NCBI GenBank assembly: GCA_963666965.1
Contig: OY762939.1
Coordinates: 310,001 to 374,000, forward strand
DNA from: Proruminimicrobium sp963666965
Lineage (GTDB): Bacteria; Elusimicrobiota; Endomicrobiia; Endomicrobiales; Endomicrobiaceae
Length of the DNA: 64,000 nt
Reading direction: 5' to 3'
Within the stretch, counting starts at the first letter, position 1. Every line of letters begins with the position of its first letter. A program made the translations under genes and the position numbers. Below the pieces are notes generated by a model, which had not been told where the DNA came from, made no database searches, and saw nothing but the letters and a program-made list of their open reading frames with translations. Shown one piece after another: positions 33,409 through 43,074 of this stretch.

Positions 33409-35540
33409 TGTAAATTCCTGCATTTCGGGAAAGCGGAACATGTTAAAAACGGGCCTCTTTTACCGATTCTTTTAAGCATCGGGCTTCCGCATTTCTGGCA
33501 TTTTATATCTGTCTTTTCAGGTTCCGGTTTTATAACTTTATTTCCTTCTTTATCTATGGAAAAAGTCGTCTTGCATTCCGGATAATGTTCGCATGCAAGG
33601 TAAGGGCCTCTGAATCCTCTCTTTTTGAGAAGGCTTCCTCCGCATTTCGGACATTTTTCATCGGTAACTTCAGGTTCGTTGCTTATTTTTTTGCCTTCTT
33701 TATCTACTGAAAAAGTTGTTTTGCAGTCGGGATAGCCGGAACAGGCCATAAACGGGCCTCTTCTGCTGTCTCTTATAACCATCGGCTTTCCGCATGAAGG
33801 ACATTTTTCATCCGTCATCTTAGGCTCTATTTTTTGTCTCTGGACATTTTTTTCCGTGTTTGTTATATCGCTGTCAAAAGGAGCGTAGAATTTTTTTATT
33901 ACATCCTGCCATTTAACTTTATTTTCGGCTATATCGTCGAATTTTTCTTCAATGTCGGCCGTAAAATCGTAATTTATGACGTCGTTGAAATTATTTTTTA
34001 AAAAACCGTTTACTACTATTCCCAGATCCGTCGGTATAAATTTCTTTGCATCAAGCCTTACATACATTCTGTCTATAATAGTTTTTATAGTCGGGGCATA
34101 CGTTGACGGTCTTCCTATTCCGTGTTCTTCCAGCGCTTTGATGAGGCTCGCCTCATTATAACGGGCGGGCGGTTCGGTAAAATGCTGTTCTGAAAGAAGA
34201 TTTATAAATTTTAAAATATCTTTTTCGTTGAGAACCGGAAGTTTTAAATCGCCTTTTTCATCTTCGTCCTGAACAAGATAAACTTTCATAAAACCTTCAA
34301 ATTTAAGCGTGCTTCCCGATGCTCTGAAGATGCAGTCGTTTGCGGAAATATCAACGCTTGTCGTATCGTAAACGGCATCCGCCATCTGGCTTGCCACAAA
34401 ACGTTTCCATATCGCCGAATACAGTTTATATTCGTCGGCCGATAAATATTCCTTCATCGATTCGGGCGTTCTGTAAACGGAAGTAGGCCTTATAGCTTCA
34501 TGGGCTTCCTGCGCGCCTTTTGATTTTGTTTTATAAAATCTGGGATTTTTCGGAAGAAAGTTTTTGCCGAAATCTTTTTCTATAAATTTTAAAGTTTCGT
34601 CCTGTGCAGATTTTGCGACGTTTAAAGAATCGGTTCTCATATAAGTTATAAGACCGACGACTCCCTGGCTGCCTATATTTACGCCCTCATAGAGATGCTG
34701 GGCGATCATCATTGTTTTTGAAGGAGAAAAACCTATTCTTCTTGAAACATCCTGCTGCATTGTTGAAGTTGTATAAGGACCGTAAGGAGATCTTCTTCTT
34801 TCTTTCTTTTCTACTTTGTCTACAGCATAAGAAGCGTTTTTAAGGCCCTGCACAAACTCTTCGGCCTGCTCTTTATTCTGTATTGTAAGCTTTTCTATTT
34901 TTTTGCCGGCTTTTGATATAAGACCGGCTTTAAATACTATATTGTCTTTTTCAAGTTCAGCCGTTATTGACCAGTATTCAACGGGAACAAATTTATTTAT
35001 TTCCTCTTCGCGGTCGCAGATCATCATGACGGCTACCGACTGGACTCTGCCGGCCGAAAGGCCTCTTTTTATTTTCTTCCACAGTAAAGGCGAAAGTTTA
35101 TATCCGACAAGCCTGTCAAGAATTCGTCTGGCCTGCTGGCTGTCAACAAGAGCCATATCAAGCTTTCTAGGATTTTGTACGGCAGATTTGATTGCTTCTT
35201 CCGTTATTTCATGGAAAGTTATTCTGCTTGCATTTTCATCTTTTAATTTTAAAAGTTCTTTTAAATGCCATGCAATCGCTTCTCCCTCACGGTCAAAGTC
35301 GGTTGCAAGATATACGTGGTCCACAGATTCAACTGCTTTTTTTAAATTTGTTATTACCTGTTTTGCTTTGGGAACGGCTACATACGTAGGCTTAAAATTA
35401 TCATCTACATCTATACCTATTTTACTTTTGGGAAGATCGCGTATATGCCCGAACGAGCTTTTTACCATATAATTGCTGCCCAAAATTTTAGATATCGTTT
35501 TTTCTTTAGCGGGAGACTCGACTATAACAAGATATTTCAT
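33327..35540 (-). CDS. topA: DNA topoisomerase I
   Basis: Type IA enzyme relaxing negative supercoils. The protein has 737 residues from ATG 35540 (MKYLVIVESPAKEKTI), with GGAG 7 nt upstream; an ATG four codons earlier lacks spacing. The Toprim domain is at the N-terminus, and the catalytic Tyr lies in LITYMRTDS. Three C-terminal zinc ribbons have the CPSCGKPM, CPKCGGSL and CQKCGSPM pattern. A Lys/Pro/Glu-rich tail overlaps xerC by 82 nt. It starts 28 nt after dprA. Confidence 0.97.
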   Translation of the reverse strand: MKYLVIVESPAKEKTISKILGSNYMVKSSFGHIRDLPKSKIGIDVDDNFKPTYVAVPKAKQVITNLKKAVESVDHVYLATDFDREGEAIAWHLKELLKLKDENASRITFHEITEEAIKSAVQNPRKLDMALVDSQQARRILDRLVGYKLSPLLWKKIKRGLSAGRVQSVAVMMICDREEEINKFVPVEYWSITAELEKDNIVFKAGLISKAGKKIEKLTIQNKEQAEEFVQGLKNASYAVDKVEKKERRRSPYGPYTTSTMQQDVSRRIGFSPSKTMMIAQHLYEGVNIGSQGVVGLITYMRTDSLNVAKSAQDETLKFIEKDFGKNFLPKNPRFYKTKSKGAQEAHEAIRPTSVYRTPESMKEYLSADEYKLYSAIWKRFVASQMADAVYDTTSVDISANDCIFRASGSTLKFEGFMKVYLVQDEDEKGDLKLPVLNEKDILKFINLLSEQHFTEPPARYNEASLIKALEEHGIGRPSTYAPTIKTIIDRMYVRLDAKKFIPTDLGIVVNGFLKNNFNDVINYDFTADIEEKFDDIAENKVKWQDVIKKFYAPFDSDITNTEKNVQRQKIEPKMTDEKCPSCGKPMVIRDSRRGPFMACSGYPDCKTTFSVDKEGKKISNEPEVTDEKCPKCGGSLLKKRGFRGPYLACEHYPECKTTFSIDKEGNKVIKPEPEKTDIKCQKCGSPMLKRIGKRGPFLTCSAFPKCRNLQWIKQDKPAKPEKSEKPGKQKKAKSKK

Positions 35541-35567
35541 GTTCTGCTCCAAAACAAATTTGCTGTT

Positions 35568-36686
35568 TTAAACATTCCTTATATATATCTGCCCCGGCAT
35601 CTGCCTGACAAAACCGTCAAGTTCCAGATTCATAAGAATCATCGCAAGCTCGGGAATATCTATTCCCGTTTCTGCGCTTAATTTGTCAACAGACACTCCC
35701 TCAACCGCCTGTCCTATTATTGTAAGAACGTTTAAATTGCGAGTGTTAGTAATATCATTTATATTTTTGCTTGTCAATTTTCTGATTTTGTTTTTTCTTT
35801 TAACCAATGAAGCAAAAACATGCATTGAATCGACGACATCTTCAGCCTGCAAAGCCGTCATTGCCCCGTCTTTTATCAAACTGTTGGGCCCTTTTGAATA
35901 ATTTGAAAAGACCGGACCCGGAACCGCAAACACGTCTCTTCCGTAATCAATCGCAAGTTTTGCCGTAATCATCGCGCCGCTTTCAAGAGCCGCTTCTGTT
36001 ATTACAACGGCCTTTGACAATCCTGCTATTATTCTGTTTCTTCTCGGGAAAGAACTTTTGTCCGGTTTCTGTGTAAGCGGAAATTCGCTTACAACAACTC
36101 CGCTTTTTCCTATTTTATCCTGAAGTTTTCTGTTTTCCGCGGGATAATACTGCAAAAGCCCGTTTCCGAGAACCGCTATGGTTCTTCCTTCATTTTTTAA
36201 AACGGTTTCATGCGCTTCGGTATCTATTCCTCTTGCAAGCCCTGAAACAACGCATATTCCGTTTTGCGCAAAATATCTGCAAAAATCGGCGGTAACGGCT
36301 CTTCCGTAATTAGTGGGAGTTCTTGAGCCGACAACGCCGACTGCAATTTCATCATATTTTTCAAAAGAGCCTTTAACGTAAATAACCGGCGGGAAATCGC
36401 AGATATCTTTTAGATCGGCCGGATATTTTTGCTCGTTGTAAGTTATTATTTCAATTCCGTTTTCGGCCGCAAGTTTTATTTCTGATTCGCCCGCATTGGA
36501 ATCTGCGGCTTTCTTAACTGCAGCGGCGGCTTTTTGCGTTATCTGCCCGGCAGCCGTCAGATCTTTTTCAGACGCATTAAGAACGTTTTGAGCGCCGCCG
36601 AATATATTTATTAAAGATATTATTTTTCTGGGGCCTGTTTCGGCGACCGTATTTAATGTTATGACAGCCGAACGCTCGCCGTTCAT
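35568..36686 (-). CDS. dprA: DNA processing protein DprA
   Basis: DprA loads RecA on incoming single-stranded DNA during natural transformation. The 372-residue protein has a helix-hairpin-helix-like N-terminus, the Rossmann core (VGVVGSRTPTNYGRAV, VSGLARGIDTEAHETVL, NRIIAGLSKAVVITEA, GRDVFAVPGPV) and a winged-helix C-terminus (SVDKLSAETGIDIPELAMIL). It overlaps the ankyrin gene by 4 nt and sits directly before topA, a common order. No other competence gene is visible in the window. Confidence 0.95.
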   Translation of the reverse strand: MNGERSAVITLNTVAETGPRKIISLINIFGGAQNVLNASEKDLTAAGQITQKAAAAVKKAADSNAGESEIKLAAENGIEIITYNEQKYPADLKDICDFPPVIYVKGSFEKYDEIAVGVVGSRTPTNYGRAVTADFCRYFAQNGICVVSGLARGIDTEAHETVLKNEGRTIAVLGNGLLQYYPAENRKLQDKIGKSGVVVSEFPLTQKPDKSSFPRRNRIIAGLSKAVVITEAALESGAMITAKLAIDYGRDVFAVPGPVFSNYSKGPNSLIKDGAMTALQAEDVVDSMHVFASLVKRKNKIRKLTSKNINDITNTRNLNVLTIIGQAVEGVSVDKLSAETGIDIPELAMILMNLELDGFVRQMPGQIYIRNV

Positions 36687-37273
36687 ATTTTTTCTAAACT
36701 TGATAAATCCTGTGAGCCTGCTCCGGCATTAAGCAATATTGTTTTTATGAGCTTTGCCGCTTTTTTATTTTCATTTTTATCCGCAAAATCAAGGACCGTT
36801 CTTCCGTCGTTTGTCTTTGCCTTTACATCTGCTCCCGATTCGACCAAAACGGTCGTCAGTTTTATATTCGGATTATTTTCGCAGGCATACATCAACGCAG
36901 TTTTACCCGAATTTGAAGCTGCGTTTATATCGGCATGTTTTCTTAAAAGAAGTTTTACTATTTCAATATTTTTATTATTTTCGCAGGCATACATTAAAGC
37001 AGTTTTTCCTTTTTCGTCTTTTGCGTTGACGTCGGCTCCCTCATCTATCAAAAAACCGACAACGTCTTCACTTTTATTGAATCTGCATGCAGTCATAAGA
37101 GGAGTTTTCAAATCTTTGGTAAGAGTATTGATATCAGCGCCCTGTTTAAGAGCTTTTATAACGTCGTTTACCGACCCGTCTCTGCAGATGCTGTGAAAAG
37201 TTTCGGCTCTTACGCATACGGCAAACGCCAAAAACAAAACGGCAACAAAAACGGATTTAACAAAAAATTTCAT
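36683..37273 (-). CDS. Secreted ankyrin-repeat protein
   Basis: A 196-residue protein with a signal peptide (about 1-23, ending VRAET) and four to five ankyrin repeats (for example KTPLMTACRFNKSEDVVGFL, KTALMYACENNKNIEIVKLL). It should lie in the periplasm. Secreted ankyrin proteins are common in host-associated bacteria, but this one may be a simple periplasmic binding scaffold. It overlaps dprA by 4 nt. No enzymatic motif is visible. Confidence 0.85.
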   Translation of the reverse strand: MKFFVKSVFVAVLFLAFAVCVRAETFHSICRDGSVNDVIKALKQGADINTLTKDLKTPLMTACRFNKSEDVVGFLIDEGADVNAKDEKGKTALMYACENNKNIEIVKLLLRKHADINAASNSGKTALMYACENNPNIKLTTVLVESGADVKAKTNDGRTVLDFADKNENKKAAKLIKTILLNAGAGSQDLSSLEKI

Positions 37274-37285
37274 AATGCCTCCCGT

Positions 37286-38212
37286 CTATTTATTTTTTTC
37301 GACAAAATACTCAACAGTTTTTCTGAGACCTTCTTCTATTTCAATTTCAGGTTTCCAGCCGAGTGTTTTTGCGGCTTTGCCGATACTTAAATAATTTCTG
37401 AAAAGCTCGCCGGAACGTTTCGGCATATATTTAGGTTTGAGCTTATATCCCGTTATTTTAGAAAGCTCTTTGATAAGTCCGTTTACCGAAAATACGGTTT
37501 GTGTCCCTATATTGATTATTTCATTTGCGCCCTTTGCAAGAGCAAGCAGATTTGCTTTGACGACATCGCTGACAAAAACGTAATCTCTCATCTGTTTCCC
37601 GTCTCCAAAAATAAGAACAGGCTCGTTTTTAAGCATTCTGCCTATAAATATCGCAACTACTCCTGCCTCTCCGTGTGGATCCTGACGCGGCCCGTAAACG
37701 TTGGAATATCTCAACACGGTATATTTTAAGCCGTAAATTTCGCTGTAGCTTTTTATATAGTTTTCAACCGAATTTTTTGCCACTCCGTAAGGTGAAAGGG
37801 GATTTGCCGGTTTTGTTTCGTCCGGAGCTTTGCCGGGGCATTCTCCGTACATCGTGCCGCCCGAAGAAGCAAATATTATTTTTTTTACCTTTGTATCTTT
37901 GCAGGCTTCAAGAATATTAAGAGAGCCTTTAATATTAACCTCTGCGTCAAACAGCGGATCGGCGACCGATTTTCTTACGTCAAGCTGCGCCGCATGGTGG
38001 ATTACGACGTCAAATTTTTCTTTTTCAAAAAGCCTTTTTATTTTTTTACCGTCTGTTACGGACAATCTGCAAAAAACGGCTTTTTTATTTATATTTTCTT
38101 TTCTGCCGGTGGATAAATCGTCGGCTATTACAACATTATGTTTCTTGGCAACAAGAGCGTCAACTATATTAGAACCTATAAATCCGGCACCGCCTGTTAC
38201 AAGAATATTCAT
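37286..38212 (-). CDS. NAD-dependent sugar epimerase/dehydratase
   Basis: A 308-residue extended SDR enzyme. The Rossmann motif GGAGFIGSNIVDALVAKKH is at the N-terminus, the catalytic Tyr and Lys lie in SPYGVAKNSVENY, and FASSGGTMYGECPGKAP matches UDP-glucose/galactose 4-epimerase family members. It probably makes a nucleotide sugar for surface glycan. It is divergent from pcrA, with the promoter region between. The exact substrate is not clear. Confidence 0.88.
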   Translation of the reverse strand: MNILVTGGAGFIGSNIVDALVAKKHNVVIADDLSTGRKENINKKAVFCRLSVTDGKKIKRLFEKEKFDVVIHHAAQLDVRKSVADPLFDAEVNIKGSLNILEACKDTKVKKIIFASSGGTMYGECPGKAPDETKPANPLSPYGVAKNSVENYIKSYSEIYGLKYTVLRYSNVYGPRQDPHGEAGVVAIFIGRMLKNEPVLIFGDGKQMRDYVFVSDVVKANLLALAKGANEIINIGTQTVFSVNGLIKELSKITGYKLKPKYMPKRSGELFRNYLSIGKAAKTLGWKPEIEIEEGLRKTVEYFVEKNK

Positions 38213-38296
38213 TTAAATTCTCCGTAATTTTATTGTGTTTTTTAATTGTACAAAATTATTGTTTCATAACAAAAATTAAAATTGCTTTATTTTTTC

Positions 38297-38325
38297 TTGT
38301 AAAAGCCGGTCAAAACTGATAAAAT
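38297..38325 (+). promoter_or_regulatory. Promoter upstream of pcrA
   Basis: TTGTAA, 17-nt spacer, TAAAAT, about 33 nt upstream of the ATG of the helicase gene. Prediction by eye. Confidence 0.5.
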
Positions 38326-38358
38326 CCTTGAAAATCTTTAACGAAAATAATCCTAAAT

Positions 38359-40557
38359 ATGCTACTTAATAATTTAAATCCATCACAAAAAGAAGCCGTT
38401 TTGCACACTCAGGGGCCTCTTATAATTTTCGCCGGCGCCGGAACAGGAAAAACAAGGGTGATTACCCACCGTATTTCCCATTTGCTGTCCAGCGGTGTAA
38501 AACCTTATAACATTTTAGCCGTAACATTTACAAACAAAGCCGCGGGTGAAATGAAAAAAAGAGTTGAAGAAATTGTCCCTTCGGGCGGCAGCGAAGTTAA
38601 AATTTCGACATTTCATTCATTCTGCACATATCTTTTATCAGCTGAAGCAGTGGCGTTTTCAATAAGCCCCGACTTTTTAATTTATGATATGGGCGAACAG
38701 GCAAACGTTGTAAAAGAATGTCTTAAAGAATTAAATCTTGACGACAAAAAATATAAACCAAACGCCATTGTCAACAGAATAAGCCGAGCAAAAGACGATT
38801 TGGAAATGCCGGCCGACGTTGAGGCCAGAGCGCTTGCCGACGGCAGTCTTTACGGGCAGATAACGGCAAAAATTTACCGTTTATATCAGGAAAAACTTGA
38901 ACGCTACGGAGCGCTTGACTTCGGCGATTTGATAATGCAGACCGTATTTAAACTTCAGGAACATACTGAAATACTTTCAAAATACCAGGATAAATTTAAA
39001 TATATAATGGTTGACGAATACCAGGACACAAACCATGCCCAGTATATGCTTACAAAAATGCTTTCTGAAAAACATAAAAACCTGTGCGTTGTAGGCGACG
39101 ACGACCAAAGCATTTATTCATGGCGCGGAGCCGATATAAATAATATTCTTGATTTTGAAAAAGATTATCCGGACTGCAAAACGGTAAAACTTGAAGAGAA
39201 TTACCGTTCAACACCGAAAATACTTTCAAAAGCGTGGTCTGTCATAAAAAACAATAATGACAGAGTCGATAAAAGAATATGGACTTCAAATGAAGAAAAA
39301 GGCGAAATAAACGTATTTCAGAACATGAACGAAAACGATGAAGCCTCAAGAACAGTCGATATGATTTTAATAAACAAGCAAAATCTCGATCATAAGCTGT
39401 CTGATTTTGCAGTTTTTTACAGAACAAACGCCCAGTCGCGTGCACTGGAAGACGCTTTAAGAAGAAACGGCGTTCCTTATACGATAGTCGGTTCTTTAAA
39501 GTTTTATGAAAGAGCCGAAATTAAAGATATTATGGCCTATTTGAAACTTATCCATAATCCAAACGATAACGTAAGTTTTAAGAGAATCGTTAATGTCCCA
39601 AAAAGAGGCATAGGAAAAACTTCTATGGACAAAATTGAGGAATTTGCGTCCTCAAAAAAAATATCTCTTTTTGAAGCTGTGAAATTCATTGATTCTTCAT
39701 TTATTACAAGAAGTTCGTTAGCCGGCCTGAATAATTTCAAAAATTTAATACAGAAATTTATAAACGTAAAAAATAATTACGAGATAAGACAGCTTGTTGA
39801 AATTGTAATAACTGAATCCGGTTATCTTAAAGAGCTTGAATTATCGGATAACCCCGAATCAAAAAATAAAATAGAAAACATTCAGGAACTTGTATCTGCA
39901 ATTGAAGATTTCCAGAGGAGATCTCCGGACAGATCTCTTGCAGGTTATTTGTCGCAGATAGCGCTTGTAAGCGATATAGATTCATGGGAAAACGCCGACG
40001 ATAAGGTAACTCTTATGACTCTTCATCTTGCAAAAGGACTTGAATTTAAAAATGTATTTATAGTCGGGCTTGAGGAAGGTCTTTTCCCGATAGGAGAATC
40101 CGCATACGACCAGGTTGAGCTTCAGGAAGAAAGAAGGCTTATGTATGTAGGAATGACAAGAGCAAAAGAAAATTTATATATGAGCTGGGCAAGCGAAAGA
40201 ACCGTATTCGGCAAAACAAAGTGGAACGTACCGTCCCGTTTTCTGCTTGAAGCCGGATTTACGGAACATCTGTCGCAAAGATCAGCCGAAACTATCACAA
40301 GAAATTTTGATTTCAACAGCAATTTTTCTTCAAGCAATAATTTCAAACAGTCATCCCAAACTTACAGAGAACCTGAACCCGTTATAGCCGATTCCTCGCC
40401 CTACGCAATAGGGACAAGCGTTATACATCCTGTTTTCGGAAACGGCAAAATCATCGAAAAATCGGGAGCCGGAGACAATTTGAAATTAGTCGTTTTATTC
40501 GGCAACGGACAGTGGAAAAAACTCCTTGCAAAGTACGCAAATCTGACAATTGTATAA
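38359..40557 (+). CDS. pcrA: ATP-dependent DNA helicase PcrA/UvrD
   Basis: SF1A 3'-5' helicase, 732 residues, acting in repair and replication restart. Motif I is GAGTGKTRVITHRI, motif II VDEYQDTNHAQYM, and motif III VGDDDQSIYSWRGADI. QTYREPEPVIAD leads to a C-terminal Tudor-like domain with GTSVIHPVFGNGKIIEKSG, which binds RNA polymerase in PcrA/UvrD. The start codon is preceded by a poor ribosome-binding site. It begins the first plus-strand block after 38 kb of mostly minus-strand genes. Confidence 0.96.
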   Translation: MLLNNLNPSQKEAVLHTQGPLIIFAGAGTGKTRVITHRISHLLSSGVKPYNILAVTFTNKAAGEMKKRVEEIVPSGGSEVKISTFHSFCTYLLSAEAVAFSISPDFLIYDMGEQANVVKECLKELNLDDKKYKPNAIVNRISRAKDDLEMPADVEARALADGSLYGQITAKIYRLYQEKLERYGALDFGDLIMQTVFKLQEHTEILSKYQDKFKYIMVDEYQDTNHAQYMLTKMLSEKHKNLCVVGDDDQSIYSWRGADINNILDFEKDYPDCKTVKLEENYRSTPKILSKAWSVIKNNNDRVDKRIWTSNEEKGEINVFQNMNENDEASRTVDMILINKQNLDHKLSDFAVFYRTNAQSRALEDALRRNGVPYTIVGSLKFYERAEIKDIMAYLKLIHNPNDNVSFKRIVNVPKRGIGKTSMDKIEEFASSKKISLFEAVKFIDSSFITRSSLAGLNNFKNLIQKFINVKNNYEIRQLVEIVITESGYLKELELSDNPESKNKIENIQELVSAIEDFQRRSPDRSLAGYLSQIALVSDIDSWENADDKVTLMTLHLAKGLEFKNVFIVGLEEGLFPIGESAYDQVELQEERRLMYVGMTRAKENLYMSWASERTVFGKTKWNVPSRFLLEAGFTEHLSQRSAETITRNFDFNSNFSSSNNFKQSSQTYREPEPVIADSSPYAIGTSVIHPVFGNGKIIEKSGAGDNLKLVVLFGNGQWKKLLAKYANLTIV

Positions 40558-40571
40558 AAATTTTATATAAT
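40543..40571 (+). promoter_or_regulatory. Promoter of gmd
   Basis: CTGACA, 17-nt spacer, perfect TATAAT, 34 nt upstream of the gmd ATG. The -35 lies inside the end of pcrA. Confidence 0.65.
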
Positions 40572-40605
40572 CTCTGCTATATTTTCAAAACACCGGAGAT
40601 TTTTG

Positions 40606-41592
40606 ATGAAAAAAGCGCTGATTACTGGAATTAACGGTCAAGACGGTTCTTATCTTGCAGAATTGCTTTTAGAAAAAAATTATGAAGTTCACGGCATTAT
40701 ACGAAGAAGCAGCTGCGCTCTCTATCAAAGAATCCAGCATCTAACAGATAATCCAAAATTTAAAGACAGATTTTTTCTTCATTTCGGAGATTTGCTTGAC
40801 TCTTTAAGTCTTATAAAAACAATTACAGCAGTGCAACCGGACGAAATATACAATCTTGCCGCGCAAAGCCAGGTTTACGTAAGTTTTGACATACCTTATT
40901 ACACAAGCGAAGCTTCCGCTTTGGGAATCATAAGACTTCTTGAAGCAATACACATATCCAATATCAAAACAAAATTTTTTCAGGCGTCTTCCAGCGAAAT
41001 TTTCGGAAAACCCGCTGAAATTCCGCAGAATGAAAAAACAGCTTTTAATCCAATCAATCCTTACGGCGTATCTAAACTTTACGCTTATCTTATGACGTCA
41101 GTATACCGTTCGACATACGATATGTTCAACTGTTCGGGAATTTTGTACAGCCATGAAAGTCCGAGAAGATCGGAAAGTTTCGTAACAAGAAAAATAACAA
41201 AAGGCATCTCAAAAATTTTGACAAAAAAGCAGGACTGCCTTTATCTCGGCAATATTGACGCAAAAAGAGACTGGGGATTTGCAAAAGATTATGTCGAAGC
41301 AATGTGGCTGATGCTCCAGCAGGAGACTCCCGACGATTACATAATAGCTTCCGGAGAAGCACATTCGGTAAAAGATTTTCTTATCGAGGCGTTTTCTCTT
41401 GTAAATCTTGACTGGGAAAAATACGTTAAACTTGATCCGTCTCTTTTCAGAACAAAAGGAGATTCTCCCGTTTTCATAGGAGACGCTTCAAAAGCCAAAA
41501 GAATTTTAAATTGGGAACCTAAAACATCATTTAAAGAAATCGTGAAAATTATGCTTCAATCTGATTTAAAAGCCGAAGGCATATCGCTATAA
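40606..41592 (+). CDS. gmd: GDP-mannose 4,6-dehydratase
   Basis: Converts GDP-mannose to GDP-4-keto-6-deoxymannose, precursor of fucose, rhamnose and perosamine. The protein has 328 residues from ATG 40606 with CCGGAG upstream. GINGQDGSYLAELLLEKNY is the NADP loop, and the Tyr/Lys pair lies in PYGVSKLYAYLM. Family marks GIIRRSS, GDLLDSLSL and GILYSHESPRRSESFVTRK are intact. It is slightly shorter than the typical 345-370 residues. It probably feeds the aminotransferase at 43.0-44.2 kb. Confidence 0.94.
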   Translation: MKKALITGINGQDGSYLAELLLEKNYEVHGIIRRSSCALYQRIQHLTDNPKFKDRFFLHFGDLLDSLSLIKTITAVQPDEIYNLAAQSQVYVSFDIPYYTSEASALGIIRLLEAIHISNIKTKFFQASSSEIFGKPAEIPQNEKTAFNPINPYGVSKLYAYLMTSVYRSTYDMFNCSGILYSHESPRRSESFVTRKITKGISKILTKKQDCLYLGNIDAKRDWGFAKDYVEAMWLMLQQETPDDYIIASGEAHSVKDFLIEAFSLVNLDWEKYVKLDPSLFRTKGDSPVFIGDASKAKRILNWEPKTSFKEIVKIMLQSDLKAEGISL

Positions 41593-43074
41593 ATGAATAT
41601 CTTACTTATAAACCCGCCGGAAGAAAATTTGATACAGTCTTATGCTTATCCGGACGGGAAACAAAGTCTGGACTCTCCTGATTTCGGCAAATTTCCGCCG
41701 CTCGGGATTTTGTACATAGCTTCTTATCTTGAAAAATATGCTCCTCATCATAAAATTTTTGTAATCGACTGCGTATCAGAAAAAATATCATATCCGCAGC
41801 TTCGAGAAAAAATATCGCAGCTAAAACCCGATATAGCCGGTATTACCAGCTTTTCTATTGCTCTTATAGACGTTGTAAAAACAGCGGCTCTTATCAAAGA
41901 ACAAAATTCGCAAACTCATATATGCATGGGCGGCCATCATCCCATGGCTTTTCCGAAAGAAGCTCTTGGCCTTAAAAATATAGATTCAATAATAATAGGA
42001 GACGGCGAAGAAGCTTTTTGCAAACTTGCCGACGCAATAGAAAAGAAACTTCCTGTTGAAAACATTACGGGCGTTTATACAAAAAAATCATTAGCCGCGC
42101 TGAGTGAAATTAAAAATAATGACCCTCGTTTTTTGTACAGGCTTACGCTTAATCCGGCATATACGGAAAATATCGATGAGCTTCCTTTTCCCGCGCGCAA
42201 ATATCTTTCACATGTTGAGTTCTTCAGCATAGTCGGAGTATCAAAAAAATTTACGACAATCATAAGCAGCAGAGGCTGCCCGTACGGATGCATCATGTGC
42301 GACGTTCCTTATAAAAAATACAGAGCCAGAAGCATCAAAAATATAGTTGACGAAATTGAAGATTGTTTAAAACAGGGTTTTGAAGAATTTCATTTTTACG
42401 ATGATATGTTTAATATTACCGCCGAAAGAATAACCGAATTTGCAAACGAAGTTTTGGCAAGGAATTTAAAATTTACATGGGATTTCAGAGGCCGGGTAAA
42501 TACAATAACAAGAGAATCTCTCTTGGCGGCAAAAAAATCAGGACTGCGAATGATTTCGTTCGGCGTGGAAACGGGAACCGATGAAGGTTTAAAATACATA
42601 AAAAAAGGCACAACCGTTGAAATGATACGAAATGCTTTTAAATTATGCCGCGAGCTGAAAATAAAAACGATCGCGGATTTTATGATAGGATTTCCGTTTG
42701 AAAAAACTTATGAAGATATAAAAAATAATATCAGATTCTGTTATTCTATAAACCCGGACTATGTAATGTTCAGCGTTTTAATACTGTATCCTAACACGCC
42801 CGTTTACGAATACGCGGTTAAGAAAAATCTCATAGATACGAAAAGATGGCAAAAATTCTGCGAAAATCCGTCTGAAGATTTTTATCTTGATTACTGGGAA
42901 GAATTTTTTACCAGAAAACAGCTTCTTGATTTCCAGCAGAAAGCTTTTGAAAATTTTTATTTAAGACCTTCTTATATATGGCAGTCGGTAAAGAATCTTT
43001 CAAGTGTTTCCGAGCTGAAAATAAAAATACGCGGTTTTTTTACGTTACTTCGCAGCATATTTGCCAAAAGATGA
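41593..43074 (+). CDS. B12-binding domain radical SAM protein
   Basis: A 493-residue cobalamin-dependent radical SAM enzyme. The N-terminal B12-binding Rossmann fold (INPPEENLIQSYAYPD, GITSFSIALIDVVKTAALIK) is followed by the radical SAM barrel with SSRGCPYGCIMCD (CX3CX2C) and RMISFGVETGTDEGLKYIKK. Its ATG abuts the gmd stop, so the two are co-transcribed; its product may modify a sugar or lipid in the same pathway. Substrate unknown. The last 30 nt overlap the convergent aminotransferase gene. Confidence 0.85.
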   Translation: MNILLINPPEENLIQSYAYPDGKQSLDSPDFGKFPPLGILYIASYLEKYAPHHKIFVIDCVSEKISYPQLREKISQLKPDIAGITSFSIALIDVVKTAALIKEQNSQTHICMGGHHPMAFPKEALGLKNIDSIIIGDGEEAFCKLADAIEKKLPVENITGVYTKKSLAALSEIKNNDPRFLYRLTLNPAYTENIDELPFPARKYLSHVEFFSIVGVSKKFTTIISSRGCPYGCIMCDVPYKKYRARSIKNIVDEIEDCLKQGFEEFHFYDDMFNITAERITEFANEVLARNLKFTWDFRGRVNTITRESLLAAKKSGLRMISFGVETGTDEGLKYIKKGTTVEMIRNAFKLCRELKIKTIADFMIGFPFEKTYEDIKNNIRFCYSINPDYVMFSVLILYPNTPVYEYAVKKNLIDTKRWQKFCENPSEDFYLDYWEEFFTRKQLLDFQQKAFENFYLRPSYIWQSVKNLSSVSELKIKIRGFFTLLRSIFAKR